Shown: positions 33,201 to 43,429 of the stretch, one piece after another
Position numbering within the stretch: the first letter of the stretch is position 1
Layout: every line of letters begins with the position of its first letter
Source of the DNA: Portulaca oleracea
Lineage: Eukaryota; Streptophyta; Magnoliopsida; Caryophyllales; Portulacaceae
Assembly: GCA_029582165.1 (NCBI GenBank)
Contig: CM055868.1
Coordinates: 22,443,891 to 22,507,890, forward strand
Length of the DNA: 64,000 nt
Reading direction: 5' to 3'
Translations under genes and position numbers: made by a program
The notes under the pieces: generated by a model
Database searches by the model: none
Told to the model about the DNA's origin: nothing
Seen by the model: the letters and a program-made list of their open reading frames with translations, nothing else

Positions 33201-33718
33201 GGCAACTGCGGCTGGGCGGACGGCAAGGACGAGGAGAGAGAGAGAGGGAGAGGAGAGGAGAGGAGAGGAGAGGGAAGCTAGGGTTAGGGTTTAGGATTGT
33301 TATTAGGGTTTTGAGAGAGAAAAAGAGGTTTTTATACTAGCTAATACTCAAGGCCCAATTAATCTACTCTTAATCCTAACCGAACCCAACACTAAAACAA
33401 ATAAAATATGATTTTTCTAAAACAACTAATAATAATAATAATAGTAATAATAATAATAATACTAATATTAATAGGATCACATAGCAAATAATATTCAGGT
33501 AATTAATCACATAACTCAATAATATTAATAGTAATAATAATAATAAAAAGAGTAAAACTAATAATACTAAACCCATGAAATTACCGATATACCCTTGTTA
33601 GTCTCTCACGATCCTACGAGCTCAAGTGTTAGCAAACGAATAATAATAAATAACGAAGTCAAACCTAATTTACTAACGACGTCACGGTCAACATCTTTGG
33701 ATTTTTCGGTGTTTTACA
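30291..33718 (-). mobile_element. Solo LTR F (3.4 kb) with exact GATAC duplication
   Basis: Begins TGTAACGCCCCAAAAATT and ends GGTGTTTTACA on the plus strand, flanked by identical GATAC repeats at 30286-30290 and 33719-33723. No internal retrotransposon genes or second LTR are present, so this is a solo LTR left by recombination. The minus strand has TATAAAAA at 33329-33336 followed by a C/T-rich leader, so the LTR is probably in minus orientation. The GC-rich 32870-33290 block contains several overlapping open frames which I do not consider genes. Confidence 0.88.
30790..30965. repeat. Minisatellite inside LTR F
   Basis: Seven or eight copies of a ~20-28-bp unit, consensus TTCGCCTACCACAGGCATCA with variable A-rich spacers. 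Each unit contains the interrupted inverted repeat GCCTACCACAGGC. Confidence 0.9.
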
Positions 33719-33723
33719 GATAC

Positions 33724-35450
33724 CGACTCATCAGACTCGAGGCTAACCCAGTTGATTCAGACTCAACTACAGACCCACTAGTGCTCGACTCAAACTAGAC
33801 CTTACAAGGTTCTTCTAAGACTTGGGTACAATTATTGCTAGCAGAACCGACCAAGGACATTTCGTGGCGACCTCCATCAGTAGAGATTATGGTGATTGGA
33901 TAAAATTCAAGATTATATAGCACAACAACCACCAGGTCAGCTTTCTTTTTTTCTTTTGCAGCGGAGCTTGCTCACCAATGCAAGCCTTAAGGTGTTGAAG
34001 CTCCTCCAATGTGTTATCCAAGGTGCTCCCGAACCTTTTTATCCTGAGGATAGTTGTGTGCATGATCAAATCATGCATGTGGTTCTTCAAATCATCCAGG
34101 TGTTGTTGATTCATGTTTCCATGATCGCCAATACTTTCGTCGTCACTCACCCAAATGCCGTTGATAGTAAAGGCTTTCATGTCTTCGAGGGGGAGTACAG
34201 GTGCTCCCTCATCTATGATATCTCCAAACGGGTCAAAAGTCTCTTCTTCCAAAAAAATAGCATGATTCGGGACAGGATTGCTTTTGTTGTTGGGTTTCTT
34301 TGTTGTCTTGGGTAACGACAACTTACTGGAGCGAATCATTTTCTCGATCTGATTATTTGAGCGTCCAGCGTCGCTCGGTGTCATGACCCCTCATGCGTTG
34401 GTATTTACAATACGAATTACTATTCCACCCTGATCCCTTATTCTTAGGCTCCGGCTTAGGTGTAGGTAACTGGATCTTATTTGTCTTTAACAGCCGGTCT
34501 AATACTTCAGCATCAGTCATACCCAACAGAGTATAGGAATCATACTGGAAGAATGCTGTCTTTGGAGACGGGCCACGATTCACATTCTGGATAGCGTTTG
34601 TCTAAGTCACCTTTGGAGCATTAATGGTCCTCCTTCCTGTGCTACCACCCTTCCAACTATGGGATTTAGCAGTCTTTTCCTTCCGCGCCTCTAGCTTAGG
34701 ACATAACATTCTTTAGATATTCGAAGCTCTAGACCACATGTAAATCCAATTGTTGTTGAATACATTCAACTGCGCCTTCATTTCCTCGATGACGGGATCA
34801 TTCTGTAGCTTGGTCTTACTCTTAACCGGGATAGTTTGAGGGGTAGCCACCAATGGTGGTGGCTTAGGTGTTGTGTCATCTGGTACGTGGATGACCAATC
34901 CTATACTGGAACATTCCCCTAGCTTTCCTTTGTCTTTGTCAACAACAAACACATTATTAGGAATGATTTCCATAGCATCTTCATCGTTACCCATCCCTAC
35001 ACGCATGTTTATGTGGTACAAAGCTTCCAGGACCACATTCAAGGTCTCTTGTTGCTGTTCTATGCGGTTGTTTTATTGTGTAATGAGTTCCCGTTGTCTG
35101 GTGGTGTGCTCCTCAACCTTCTTTCCTTGTTGCAAGGTGGCAAAGGTAATTGAGCCTTCCACCTTGTTGAATTTCATTTTTAGATACTTGGCTAGTGTAG
35201 AGTGGGCAAAGTCATCACCGTTGTTCTCATTCGCAAACATGCCGAGCTGTAGAGGGCGAGAGGCTTTGGGTTTAGGTTCCAACATGATGTAGTCTAGGTT
35301 ACGGATCAAGTGTCTTGACAGTCCAAGGATCCTAGCTAGACTCGGGTCTCCTATAATGAATAAGGAAAACAACATATAGTTCAGAGATTGACCTTTCATA
35401 AACAACCCTTCCCGATGAATGCATGACATAACTGATCTATATGAGACCAC
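33724..35450 (-). pseudogene. Element D gag (Tat/Ogre-like), degenerate
   Basis: Four open pieces on the minus strand follow one another: 35450-35073 (ARILGLSRHLIRNLDYIMLE, KMKFNKVEGSITFATLQQGK), 35042-34713, 34583-34353 and 34384-33887. They include a gag C-terminal finger-like motif (YCKYQRMRGHDTERRWTLK), where the usual His and third Cys are changed, and the following GDHGNMN and coiled segments. This pattern fits the large gag of Tat/Ogre-type elements. The protease region before RT is missing. Confidence 0.7.
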
Positions 35451-35996
35451 CTAAGGTGCATGACCTATATGCTGACTCAAGGATATGACACCCCCGCGCG
35501 AGACAGAAGTTTGCATGACTTAACTCTATATGAGCCTAAGGACAACTGATCATTATAAAGGGTCGAATAAAGCCAAACATGGCGAATCAGGTGTAATTAA
35601 GGAAGTACAAGCTTGTTTCTCAATTCGAATGGGCCCAATCCACAAGCCGACTGTTTAAGGAGAATTCGTAACTTAGACTACCTACTTAGAGCGATTCGAG
35701 CCATACTGACTATTACGCAGACTAGAATAATGATCAACAGGACTGGCAGTCTACACTTTATACGCTTATTTTTTTTTTTTAATTTCTCGAGAAAGTGGAT
35801 ATTGTAAAAGACTGGGTAAAACCAACAACAGGCGAGCTGTAACTAGTTTATGGACTTAATTGCCAAATCTAATAGCATGACTCTTCTCAGCCCGATGATT
35901 AATACGTGGACTACGACAACATCCCTAGACTTGGGTCGACTCTTTTACATAGAAAGAACACACATAGCACATAGCATACATATGAACAAGGGTACC
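35451..35996 (-). mobile_element. Element D 5' leader (partial)
   Basis: In reverse complement this corresponds to part of the leader of element E (39765-40895): TTCATATGTATGCTATGTGC, GACCCAAGT, GGGCTGAGAAGAGTCATG, CAATTAAGTCCATAAA, GTTGTTGGTTTTACCCAGTC, GAATTGAGAAACA and ATGATCAGTTGTCCTTAGG. It stops exactly where LTR E begins, so the outer part of D's leader and its 5' LTR are displaced. Confidence 0.75.
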
Positions 35997-36520
35997 TGTA
36001 GACACTGAATTTTGGCACATAAATATATAGCATAACTATATATAATGAAGCAAAAATAAAGAAGGAGAAGTTAGTCGATAAGCTAGACTTTAGCATAAAT
36101 TTTATATACTTTTTAATGTAATTTTTATTGCTTCCTTTTTATGTATTTTTAGTTACAGAATTAGGAAATTAGAAAATAAGGGAAGCCAAGCCATGCAAGC
36201 CGATTATAGGTCGCAGGATCGAAACCTCACAAAAACACTCTAAAAATACCTCATTTTAGCTCACTAGAAAGGCTATCTCCGTCCATTGTGAACAACCACT
36301 TCCCGAGGTTGATGAGTTTACACACCACCGCCCAAAAATGCATGGACGAAGCTAGTACATCCTCCTCCAATCTGGTGGCGGCCAAGACTCGACCACACGT
36401 GGTTAATTGGCCATGTCTTTGCCCATCATCATACATCTCCTCATCGCCTTGTTATCTGCATTGTTCACTGCCAAGGATGAATGCATGTATGTGCATATGT
36501 ATCTACTCCCTCCTAAAGTC

Positions 36521-36528
36521 TATAAATA
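36521..36528 (+). promoter_or_regulatory. LTR E TATA box
   Basis: TATAAATA preceded by CTAAAGTC and followed by a C/T-rich leader (ACTACCCCTCACAACAC), typical of LTR promoters. Confidence 0.6.
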
Positions 36529-37450
36529 CTACCCCTCACAACACTCATTTCACTCACTCAATCATTCACTCATTCTTCCCGTCCTTCACTCTTATCCTCC
36601 ATCTCTCGATTCTCTCATTTCTCTAATCTCTCCATTCTTATCATTATTCTACCACCATTTCTCTATCAATTTTCTACCATTTTCTTATCATCCAAATCTC
36701 CATATCTTCATCCTCTTAAACCTCTCATCCATACTCTTATACTATCCCCACCATTCTTACATAAAAACCCTCACAAAACTATCCTATAACACCACAAAAA
36801 GAACCTTTTCCTACCCCTTTTCTTATCCCTTTTCCATACTTTCCTCCATCCACTTTTGGCACCATTTTGGCATATTCAAGAGGAGTATTCAAGGCATCTA
36901 AAGGCTACTACAACAAAGGCTGGGCAAGGCTTCCTTTCAAAAGGCATAATGTAAGCTTTTAATTGTTACCTTTTTATGTAAATAAAGTGTACATGTTGTA
37001 TTTTCTTTCATTCTTATTTGTTGCATGTTCAATGAAGTAATTCTATAAAATTTTCATTCATTTCCCTTCCAAACTTTATCAAAAGCACATTCTTAAACTT
37101 TTAGTAGAGTCATTCCTTTTGTGAGAGGCGAACTCTTAAAGTTTATTTTTCAAGTTCGTAGCCTTACCCCCAAATCCATTCTTGGGTTTCGCATGCAGAT
37201 TGTTTCTTTCTTTTCATTTTGTTTTGTCTTGGCTTTTCCCTTAAAAGGTCGGGTGGCGACTCCCATTTCAAACTAAAACACATCGAGGATTGCATAAACT
37301 ATGGTTAACATGGTTTTACAATGTATCGATGCAACTTTAGGGTTTTCTTTCCTATATTTCTAAATAATAGTTGCATAAATCACTCTCTTCCGAGCCTAAC
37401 ATTTAAATGAGGAAATTTGGTTAAATTTAGAAGAGTTAGAACAAGTGTGT

Positions 37451-39133
37451 AACAGTGGTTTGCGGACCTCGGTTTTGTCGTTCTTTTTCAGGGAGCTAGG
37501 GGCCTTGGCTAGAACTAATTGACTCTAGGTGAGGTTTAGGATCACAAGATAACAAGAGGTTTATGGTGACAAACAGAACAAGCACAACTATGATTCAGTC
37601 AAATGGGAAACAATGGGTGTCGGGAGATTTCGGGACGCAAACAGTAATAAGGATGAGGGTTTCGCAACTAGAAAGCAACAAGATAGTAGAATCAAGTGAC
37701 AATCCCATTAGAATAGACCCACCAGATTTCCCTTTTCAAGGATAATCCGGATTAACTTCCTACAAGCCCGCCACGGACCCGGAGGGTTAAAGAAACGAGA
37801 CTCTTTAGTTAGCTTCTATTCGCTTTCGTGAATAGAATACTAACTATCCCAATTCCAACCTTGAGGGAAGAATAAGAGTGGGAAATTGATTCCACTACAA
37901 ATTACCTCCTAAAATTTCTAACCCAATCCAAATACACCATTCACATCCTTAGTTTCTTCCTAACCCATAAGGGTTCTAGCCTCTAATCATCTTATCTAAC
38001 ATGCTAACAACAACAATAACTTCATTCATACTTAGAAAGATATTCGAAACAACAATGGCAACAATCAACAAACACCAAGCAATTCTAATAACAAAAGCAC
38101 AGATTAAAGAGTAAATAATGAACTAAAGAGAGTAAGAGTTAAGAAATGCTCATTAATTTGATGCCAAAGGAAGATGCTCCAAACTAATAAGAATCCAATG
38201 CTCCAATAATAAGATAAGTCTTCAAAACTTCAATAGAAATCCATTGAAATCCAGTGCAAGAACAATAATCCAAGTAAAACTCTCACTAATCACTAAGGAA
38301 TTACTCTAATTGAAAGCTAAATTGTTGCTAAATGTAATAGAATATGATAGAATGTATGATAAAGTATGTGATAATCTGCTAAAAGACCTAATAGCAATAT
38401 ATACAAGCAAAGTTAGTTACTAAAAACTCATCACTTCACTCCGCAGGAAAAACGTAACTACAGGGTACCGTGTGCACAGTCTATGAGACCGTGGCCACGG
38501 TCCTGCGTAGCGAAATGCAGATTTCGCATCTCTTCGCAACACCGTAGGTACGGTGCCTCTGGACCGTAGGCACGGTCCGACGATTTAGGTCACGCGAAAC
38601 TTCTCTCCTTCGCACCGTCGTGGGTACGGTCTCCCAAGACCGTGGGTACGGTCTTGCTTGGCCTCTTCACCCCCTGGACAAGCCTTGAACCCACCGTGGC
38701 TGCGGTCATCAGGACCGTGGGTACGGTCCAGCTCGGCCCCAAAGATGTTCTGGGCGTAGCGCCCACTACAAAAATTGTGACGGGGGCTATGCCTTGGAGC
38801 GTGTGACAGCCAAAGGACGAGAGGAGGGTAGTGCCCGCTACCATGAGTGTGGCGGGGGCTACGCCCTGGTGATCTTCAGCAAAAACGCTATCATTTGAGC
38901 CACTCGACATGTCCGGCCTTTCCGCTTCCTTCGCCTTTGACTCGACCAAGACTCGGGAAATCTCGGGATTCCCAAAATAGTTGCAAAATGACCCTTTTTA
39001 CCATGTTTTGAGTAAAAACTTTGAAATCTACAAAATAACCAAAAACGTATTAAAAGTTATTAAATTAAACTACGAAATAAGTCAAAAGCCTAAGGATTTA
39101 GGCAGTATTTAGACAAAAAATTGGGTCTAAACA
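37451..39133 (-). mobile_element. Athila-type solo LTR with exact AAGTG duplication
   Basis: On the minus strand it starts TGTTTAGACCC and ends CACTGTTACA (1,683 bp). Identical AAGTG repeats flank it at 37446-37450 and 39134-39138. It is the reverse-complement counterpart of the LTR of Athila element A (41191-48057), including the GC-rich hairpin block (38470-38760) and a TATATATT motif on the minus strand at 38396-38403. No internal sequence remains. Open frames within it are not genes. Confidence 0.9.
38460..38760. repeat. GC-rich short hairpin repeats in Athila solo LTR
   Basis: Recurring words such as ACCGTAGGTACGGT and GACCGTGGGTACGGTC, each a 6-7-bp stem around a 2-nt centre, plus GTAGCGCCCACTAC. 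They lie upstream (minus strand) of the TATA motif. Confidence 0.8.
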
Positions 39134-40059
39134 AAGTGGATGTTCATTCTTAAAGGTTTAATTCTATGACTCATAAAATGAACAAGTAAAGGGAAAGTGA
39201 TTTTACAAAGCATTATTCATGAAATATATGATAGATTTCCTTAAAGAGTTTTCAAAGGTTAAACCACAGCACAAATCACCCAAACAAACCCCAATCCAAA
39301 CGTGGACATTCGGAAGCACGAACGACGAGGAAAAATGTCCACAGGATTTCTAATGACTCCACTGGGGAGTTTTTCTGAAGTGGGTAAAACTTGAAAAAAG
39401 TTTGTGCTTTAAATCTTTTGGAAGGAAAATGAATTTTACTTTATACTATTAGGTCATTCCTTTTAGGCATAATGCATTTCATATACCGAGACACTCCCTT
39501 GACATGTAATATGTCGTAGGAGCATATAAATCGGCGGTATTAGGCTTTTTTCTCTTTAAACCACAAAAAATAACCCATGGGATGCCGGACCGGCCATACT
39601 CAATTGGTGCACTTACACCGAGAGAGCATTGGTCACCAAATCCACTCATGCATCACTCTACGAAGTCTCCACTCGAGCCTCCAAAAGCAACACCCAACAC
39701 ATTCAAGTTGCCTTTACAACAGAATGCACCTGGGCGAGTACATGAGCCATGGTTTAGGATACCGCTTTGTTCATATATATGCTATGTGCTACCTGTTTAA
39801 ATACGTTGTAAAGACTTGACCCAAGTTTAGAAGTATTGTTCTAGTCCATATAGTAGTCACTGGGCTGAGAAGAGTCATGTTTACCAACTAAGCTAATTAA
39901 TATCAAAGTTTATGGTTAACCCAGTGGTTGGTTCCATTTATTTATAAAGGTTAATTATCTTGGTTTATAAAGTAAACTCAACTCGCCTTTGATGATTCTA
40001 TATGGCCCTTTTTGACATTTTCTTAATGAAGGTCCAATAAACCTGATTAAAAGTCTAAA

Positions 40060-40895
40060 CAAAGTTAGTGGGTAAAGTCTTAGACTGCATAATAATCACC
40101 GGGCTAGAGTAAATTAATTTATCGACTTAATTATCGAATCTGTCACACTTATGGTCGGCCCGTGGTTAGGCCCAACCATATCATATTTGGCAATCAAGTC
40201 CATAAATCAATTATAACTCGCTCGTTGTTGGTTTTATCCAGTCCTTTATGATACCTGCTTTTCGGTAATTAAATAAAAAATAGTAATAAAGTAGAAAGAA
40301 TGATCGTCGGTCCAGTCAATCGTTATTTTAGACCGCATGGCAGTCAACATCGCTCGAATTAAGGGCCCATCCGAATTGAGAAACACTGATTTGTGCTCCT
40401 TGATTTAGACTTGACTCGCCATGCTTGACTTTATTCGGCCTCTTGTAATGATTGGTTGTCCTTAGGTCCAAAAAATCTGACTAATAAATCAAACAAAGTT
40501 AGTGGATAAAGTTTTAGATTGCATAAAATCACCGGCCTCGAGTAAATTAATTTATCAAATTAATTATTGAATCCATCATACTTATGGTTGGCCCATGGTT
40601 AGGCCCATCCATATTGGATGTGGCAATTAAGTCCATAAAATAATTACAATTCGCCTGTTGTTGGTTTTATCCAGTCCTATCGATCATTATTCTATGCCGT
40701 GTAATAGTTGGTCTGGCTTGAGTTGGATTGATAAATTTCCCGAGTTACGGATTCTCCTTAAAACGGTCGCCCTGTGGAAGGGGCCCATCCGAATTGAGAA
40801 ACACTGACTCGTGATTCCTTATTCAGTCCCAACTCGTCGTACCAGGCTTTATTCGATCCTTTATAATGATCAGTTGTCCTTAGGGTCCATATAGA
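40060..40895 (+). repeat. Two ~415-bp tandem repeats in element E leader
   Basis: Copies 40060-40478 and 40479-40895 share CAAAGTTAGTGG, GTAAATTAATTTATC, ATGGTtGGCCC, TTGTTGGTTTTATCCAGTCC, GGGCCCATCCGAATTGAGAA and GGTTGTCCTTAGG-like words, with substantial divergence. A third, inverted and partial copy is the leader of element D (35451-35996). Confidence 0.75.
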
Positions 40896-40929
40896 GTTAG
40901 GTCCGTAAATTAGATAAAGTGTGTTGTAG

Positions 40930-41190
40930 GCTATGTGTAAATATATGCTGTATATGCATGTGTTTGTGCCTGTGCATGTGTATGTGTATGTATATGTGTA
41001 TGTGATTGTGCATGTGTATGTGTTTGTGTATGTGTATGCATATGCGTCTGTGCACGTGCATGTGTTTGTGACTGCGTATGTGTTTGTGCATGTGTATGTG
41101 CATGTGTATGCGTATGTGCATGTGCATGTGTATGTGTATGTGTATGTGTATGCGTCTGTGCATGTGTATGTGTTTGTGCATGTGTATGTG
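40930..41190. repeat. TG/TATG/CATG-rich simple-sequence block
   Basis: Irregular CATGTGTATGTGTTTGTG-type words for ~260 bp up to the start of Athila element A. Open frames on both strands are low-complexity artefacts. Confidence 0.9.
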
Positions 41191-41802
41191 TGTTTAGAAT
41201 CAATTTTGTGTCTAAATGCTGCCTTAATTCTTAGACTTTTGACTCGTTTAATTTCATGTCTTTTACTACGTTATTGGTTATTTTGTAGGTTTTTGTGTTT
41301 TTACTCAAAACGTAGCAAAAAGGGGCTATTTTGTAACCATTTTGGGAATCCGAGATTCCCCGGGCCAAAGTCGAGTCAAAGGCGAAGAAGAAAGTAAGGC
41401 AGGACATATCGAGCATCGCAAAGATGGAGTTTTGCTAAGTATTGCAAAGGTAACACCCGCTACGTTCAAGGTAGCGGGCGTTACCCATCTCATTTGCTCG
41501 CCATCGCACGCACCAAGACCATAGCCCCCGTCACCCTTGGCGTAGTGGGCGCTACGCCCAGCATGTTAGCTAACCCGAGAAGGACCGTACCTACGGTCCT
41601 AGAGACGGCACCAACGGTGGTCATCACGCTGCAGAAACTAAGTCCCCTAAGATACCGTACCTACACGGTCAGAGACCGCTACCGCGTGCGGATGAGCAGA
41701 AGAATCGCCACGTTCCTTCGCATGTCCGTACCTATGGTCTCCTACGGATTATGTCGATTCTGTTATTTGAAATGCTGCGTTTTGTTTAACTTCTCTTGCT
41801 TG

Positions 41803-41810
41803 TATAAATA
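41803..41810 (+). promoter_or_regulatory. Athila LTR TATA box
   Basis: TATAAATA in the context TTGCTTGTATAAATACTCCC, immediately downstream of the GC-rich hairpin repeats. Confidence 0.65.
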
Positions 41811-42076
41811 CTCCCCTTGACGATTAGTAGAGAGAGGCAATTATCTTAGAATTATCTAGCATTATAACTATCAATTAGAGAGAGATCTCTTAGAGTTTAG
41901 TGGGTGATTAGTGTTGGTTTATTGCAATTGTATTGGATTCCATTGAAGTTCTATTGAAGTTCTGAAGATTATTCTCGATTTTGGAGTTTTGATTCTTATC
42001 TACTCTTGATCCTCCTTCCGTTATCATCATCTAATGAGCGTTTCTTAGTCCCTATTCACTTTACTTTACTTATTAT

Positions 42077-43429
42077 TGATGGAGACCATCAAGCAGAACA
42101 CCCAACAGCTGCAGCTCCATCAGCAAAGGAGGAATCCAAGGGATCTTCACCAGCACTTGCAGCAACAGCACAAGGAGGAGTTCAAGTTGTTTCACACGAC
42201 TCAGCAACAAGGGAAGCAAATCCAGCAGAAACAACAGGCTTCCAAAGTCTAGGACAGACATCAAGTTATGCAGCATATTTCTCAGCAGTACAGAGTCCCA
42301 GCAGGAGGTGTACAGCATCACCAGCAGCTACCAACCCACCAACAACATCCATCCAGGTTTGCTACACATTTGTAAAGCAAGTCCTGGCATCCACAACCAC
42401 TCAGCCCATCAACATTGGTCATCCAGACCAAATCCAGTTCCCAGCAACAACAGTCCAAGCAGAAAACCTTTTTCAATGTTGTATCTATTGATTGAGGAAG
42501 ATTCAGCTAAGGTTTCCTAGGAGTTTTTTGTTCTTTGTCATGCCATTTTCAAGTTCAAGCCAAGTCCCAAGCATGATCGAGCATGGCACAGTAAGATTCA
42601 GAAGTCAGAACAGACAATCCCAGCAGGATTGTTTTATTAGTTTTTCCAGAACCCCAGTTCTGCGGCTATATGTCCTGATCTGTCTTTAGAGATTTTTTTG
42701 GTCTTTCCAGCATAACATTATCCGGTTGAGATTATTTCCAGGTTAGTAGTTGCGCGGAAATTACCTCAGTAACATCAAGTTTTACCCCCTTAGATAGGAA
42801 AGCTTCCCATTGGTTCATTTTGCCACTCCTTGGCAAATTGGTCCAATCAGGTTTTAGTTGGCTTTTCTCTTTTATTTTCTAAATAAATGTAATTCGGATC
42901 ATATTAGATAGCTTAGGATGTAATTGTATGTATTTGTTTTAAGCTTTGTAAGTTAGAATTAGATTAGGGAGATTAGACAAAAGCTTATGCATAAGCAGCT
43001 ACTAATCAAACTCTTAGCTTTCTTTATATTCTGAAGTTTTCCATCAATGAAAGGCATCTCAGTGTTCATTCGATAGTATTCTCGAGTGTCTTAGTACCTC
43101 TGAAAGTTTGTGAGTGTCCTATAGCTCTCAATCTTGGTGCAATCAATTCCTGTCACTGGATATTGGCAAAATCCAGCAAGTGTAAGCTGAGCTTGATCAT
43201 CCATGCTTTGGTGTGTCTGTAAAGGCATGTGTGTGAGAGTCCATTGCCCTTGATTGTAGCTAAAGGTGTGTCTGTAACAGTTGTAAGCAAGCCTATCTTT
43301 TATGTTTTATCTTGGGTTGTCTTCTATTCCAGCTAATTGCTTTCAATCAGCTCTTATGTTTTAAGCATTTAGCTGTGTGTGTGTGCAGTTGTATGGTGTA
43401 TTCTGCTTTCAATCAGCTCTTATGTTTTA
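42077..43429 (+). repeat. Element B' 5' LTR (truncated)
   Basis: Collinear and nearly identical with 45926-47278. It ends within CTTATGTTTTA, where the other copy continues but this one joins pol. Confidence 0.88.

Larger units (their letters stand above)
35997..39343 (+). repeat. LTR of Tat-like element E, interrupted by Athila solo LTR
   Basis: Starts TGTAGACACTGAATTTTGGC and ends AAAAATGTCCACA. A TATAAATA box lies at 36521-36528, which sets the plus orientation. Net length without the inserted solo LTR is about 1.66 kb. The next bases, TAATGACTCCACTGGGGA, resemble the tRNA-Arg-type primer site reported for Ogre/Tat elements, with the first bases changed. Open frames at 36.3-36.9 kb lie in the LTR leader and are not genes. 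Confidence 0.75.
39344..41190 (+). mobile_element. Element E internal leader
   Basis: Follows LTR E. It holds a primer-site-like stretch (39351-39368), a small open frame (39582-39800; MPDRPYSIGALTPREHWSPN) with coding-like composition, then a tandem duplication and a TG-rich block. No gag is reached before Athila element A begins at 41191, so the coding part of E must lie beyond the window. Confidence 0.65.

Noticed and set aside
32882..33340. Several overlapping open frames in a GC-rich block, up to 114 codons
   Set aside because: They lie in the solo LTR F, have biased composition (Ser/Pro/Arg) and appear on both strands, as expected for GC-rich leader DNA.
36288..36901. Open frames of 112 and 164 codons in LTR E
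   Set aside because: Low-complexity Ser/Leu/His/Pro-rich translation of the C/T-rich LTR leader downstream of the TATA box.
38460..38760. Repeated short palindromes considered as a CRISPR-like array
   Set aside because: Units are irregular in spacing, lie in LTR promoters in a plant genome and have no cas genes.
40897..41397. Open frames of up to 154 codons on both strands in the TG-rich block
   Set aside because: Made of HTHTH- or VYVYV-type repeats from simple sequence; not a coding gene.
42077..43429. Ty1/copia origin for the B-type LTRs because of the tRNA-iMet primer site in element B
   Set aside because: The primer site alone is shared by copia and gypsy elements; the RT-RNase H-integrase order in both copies is that of Ty3/gypsy.
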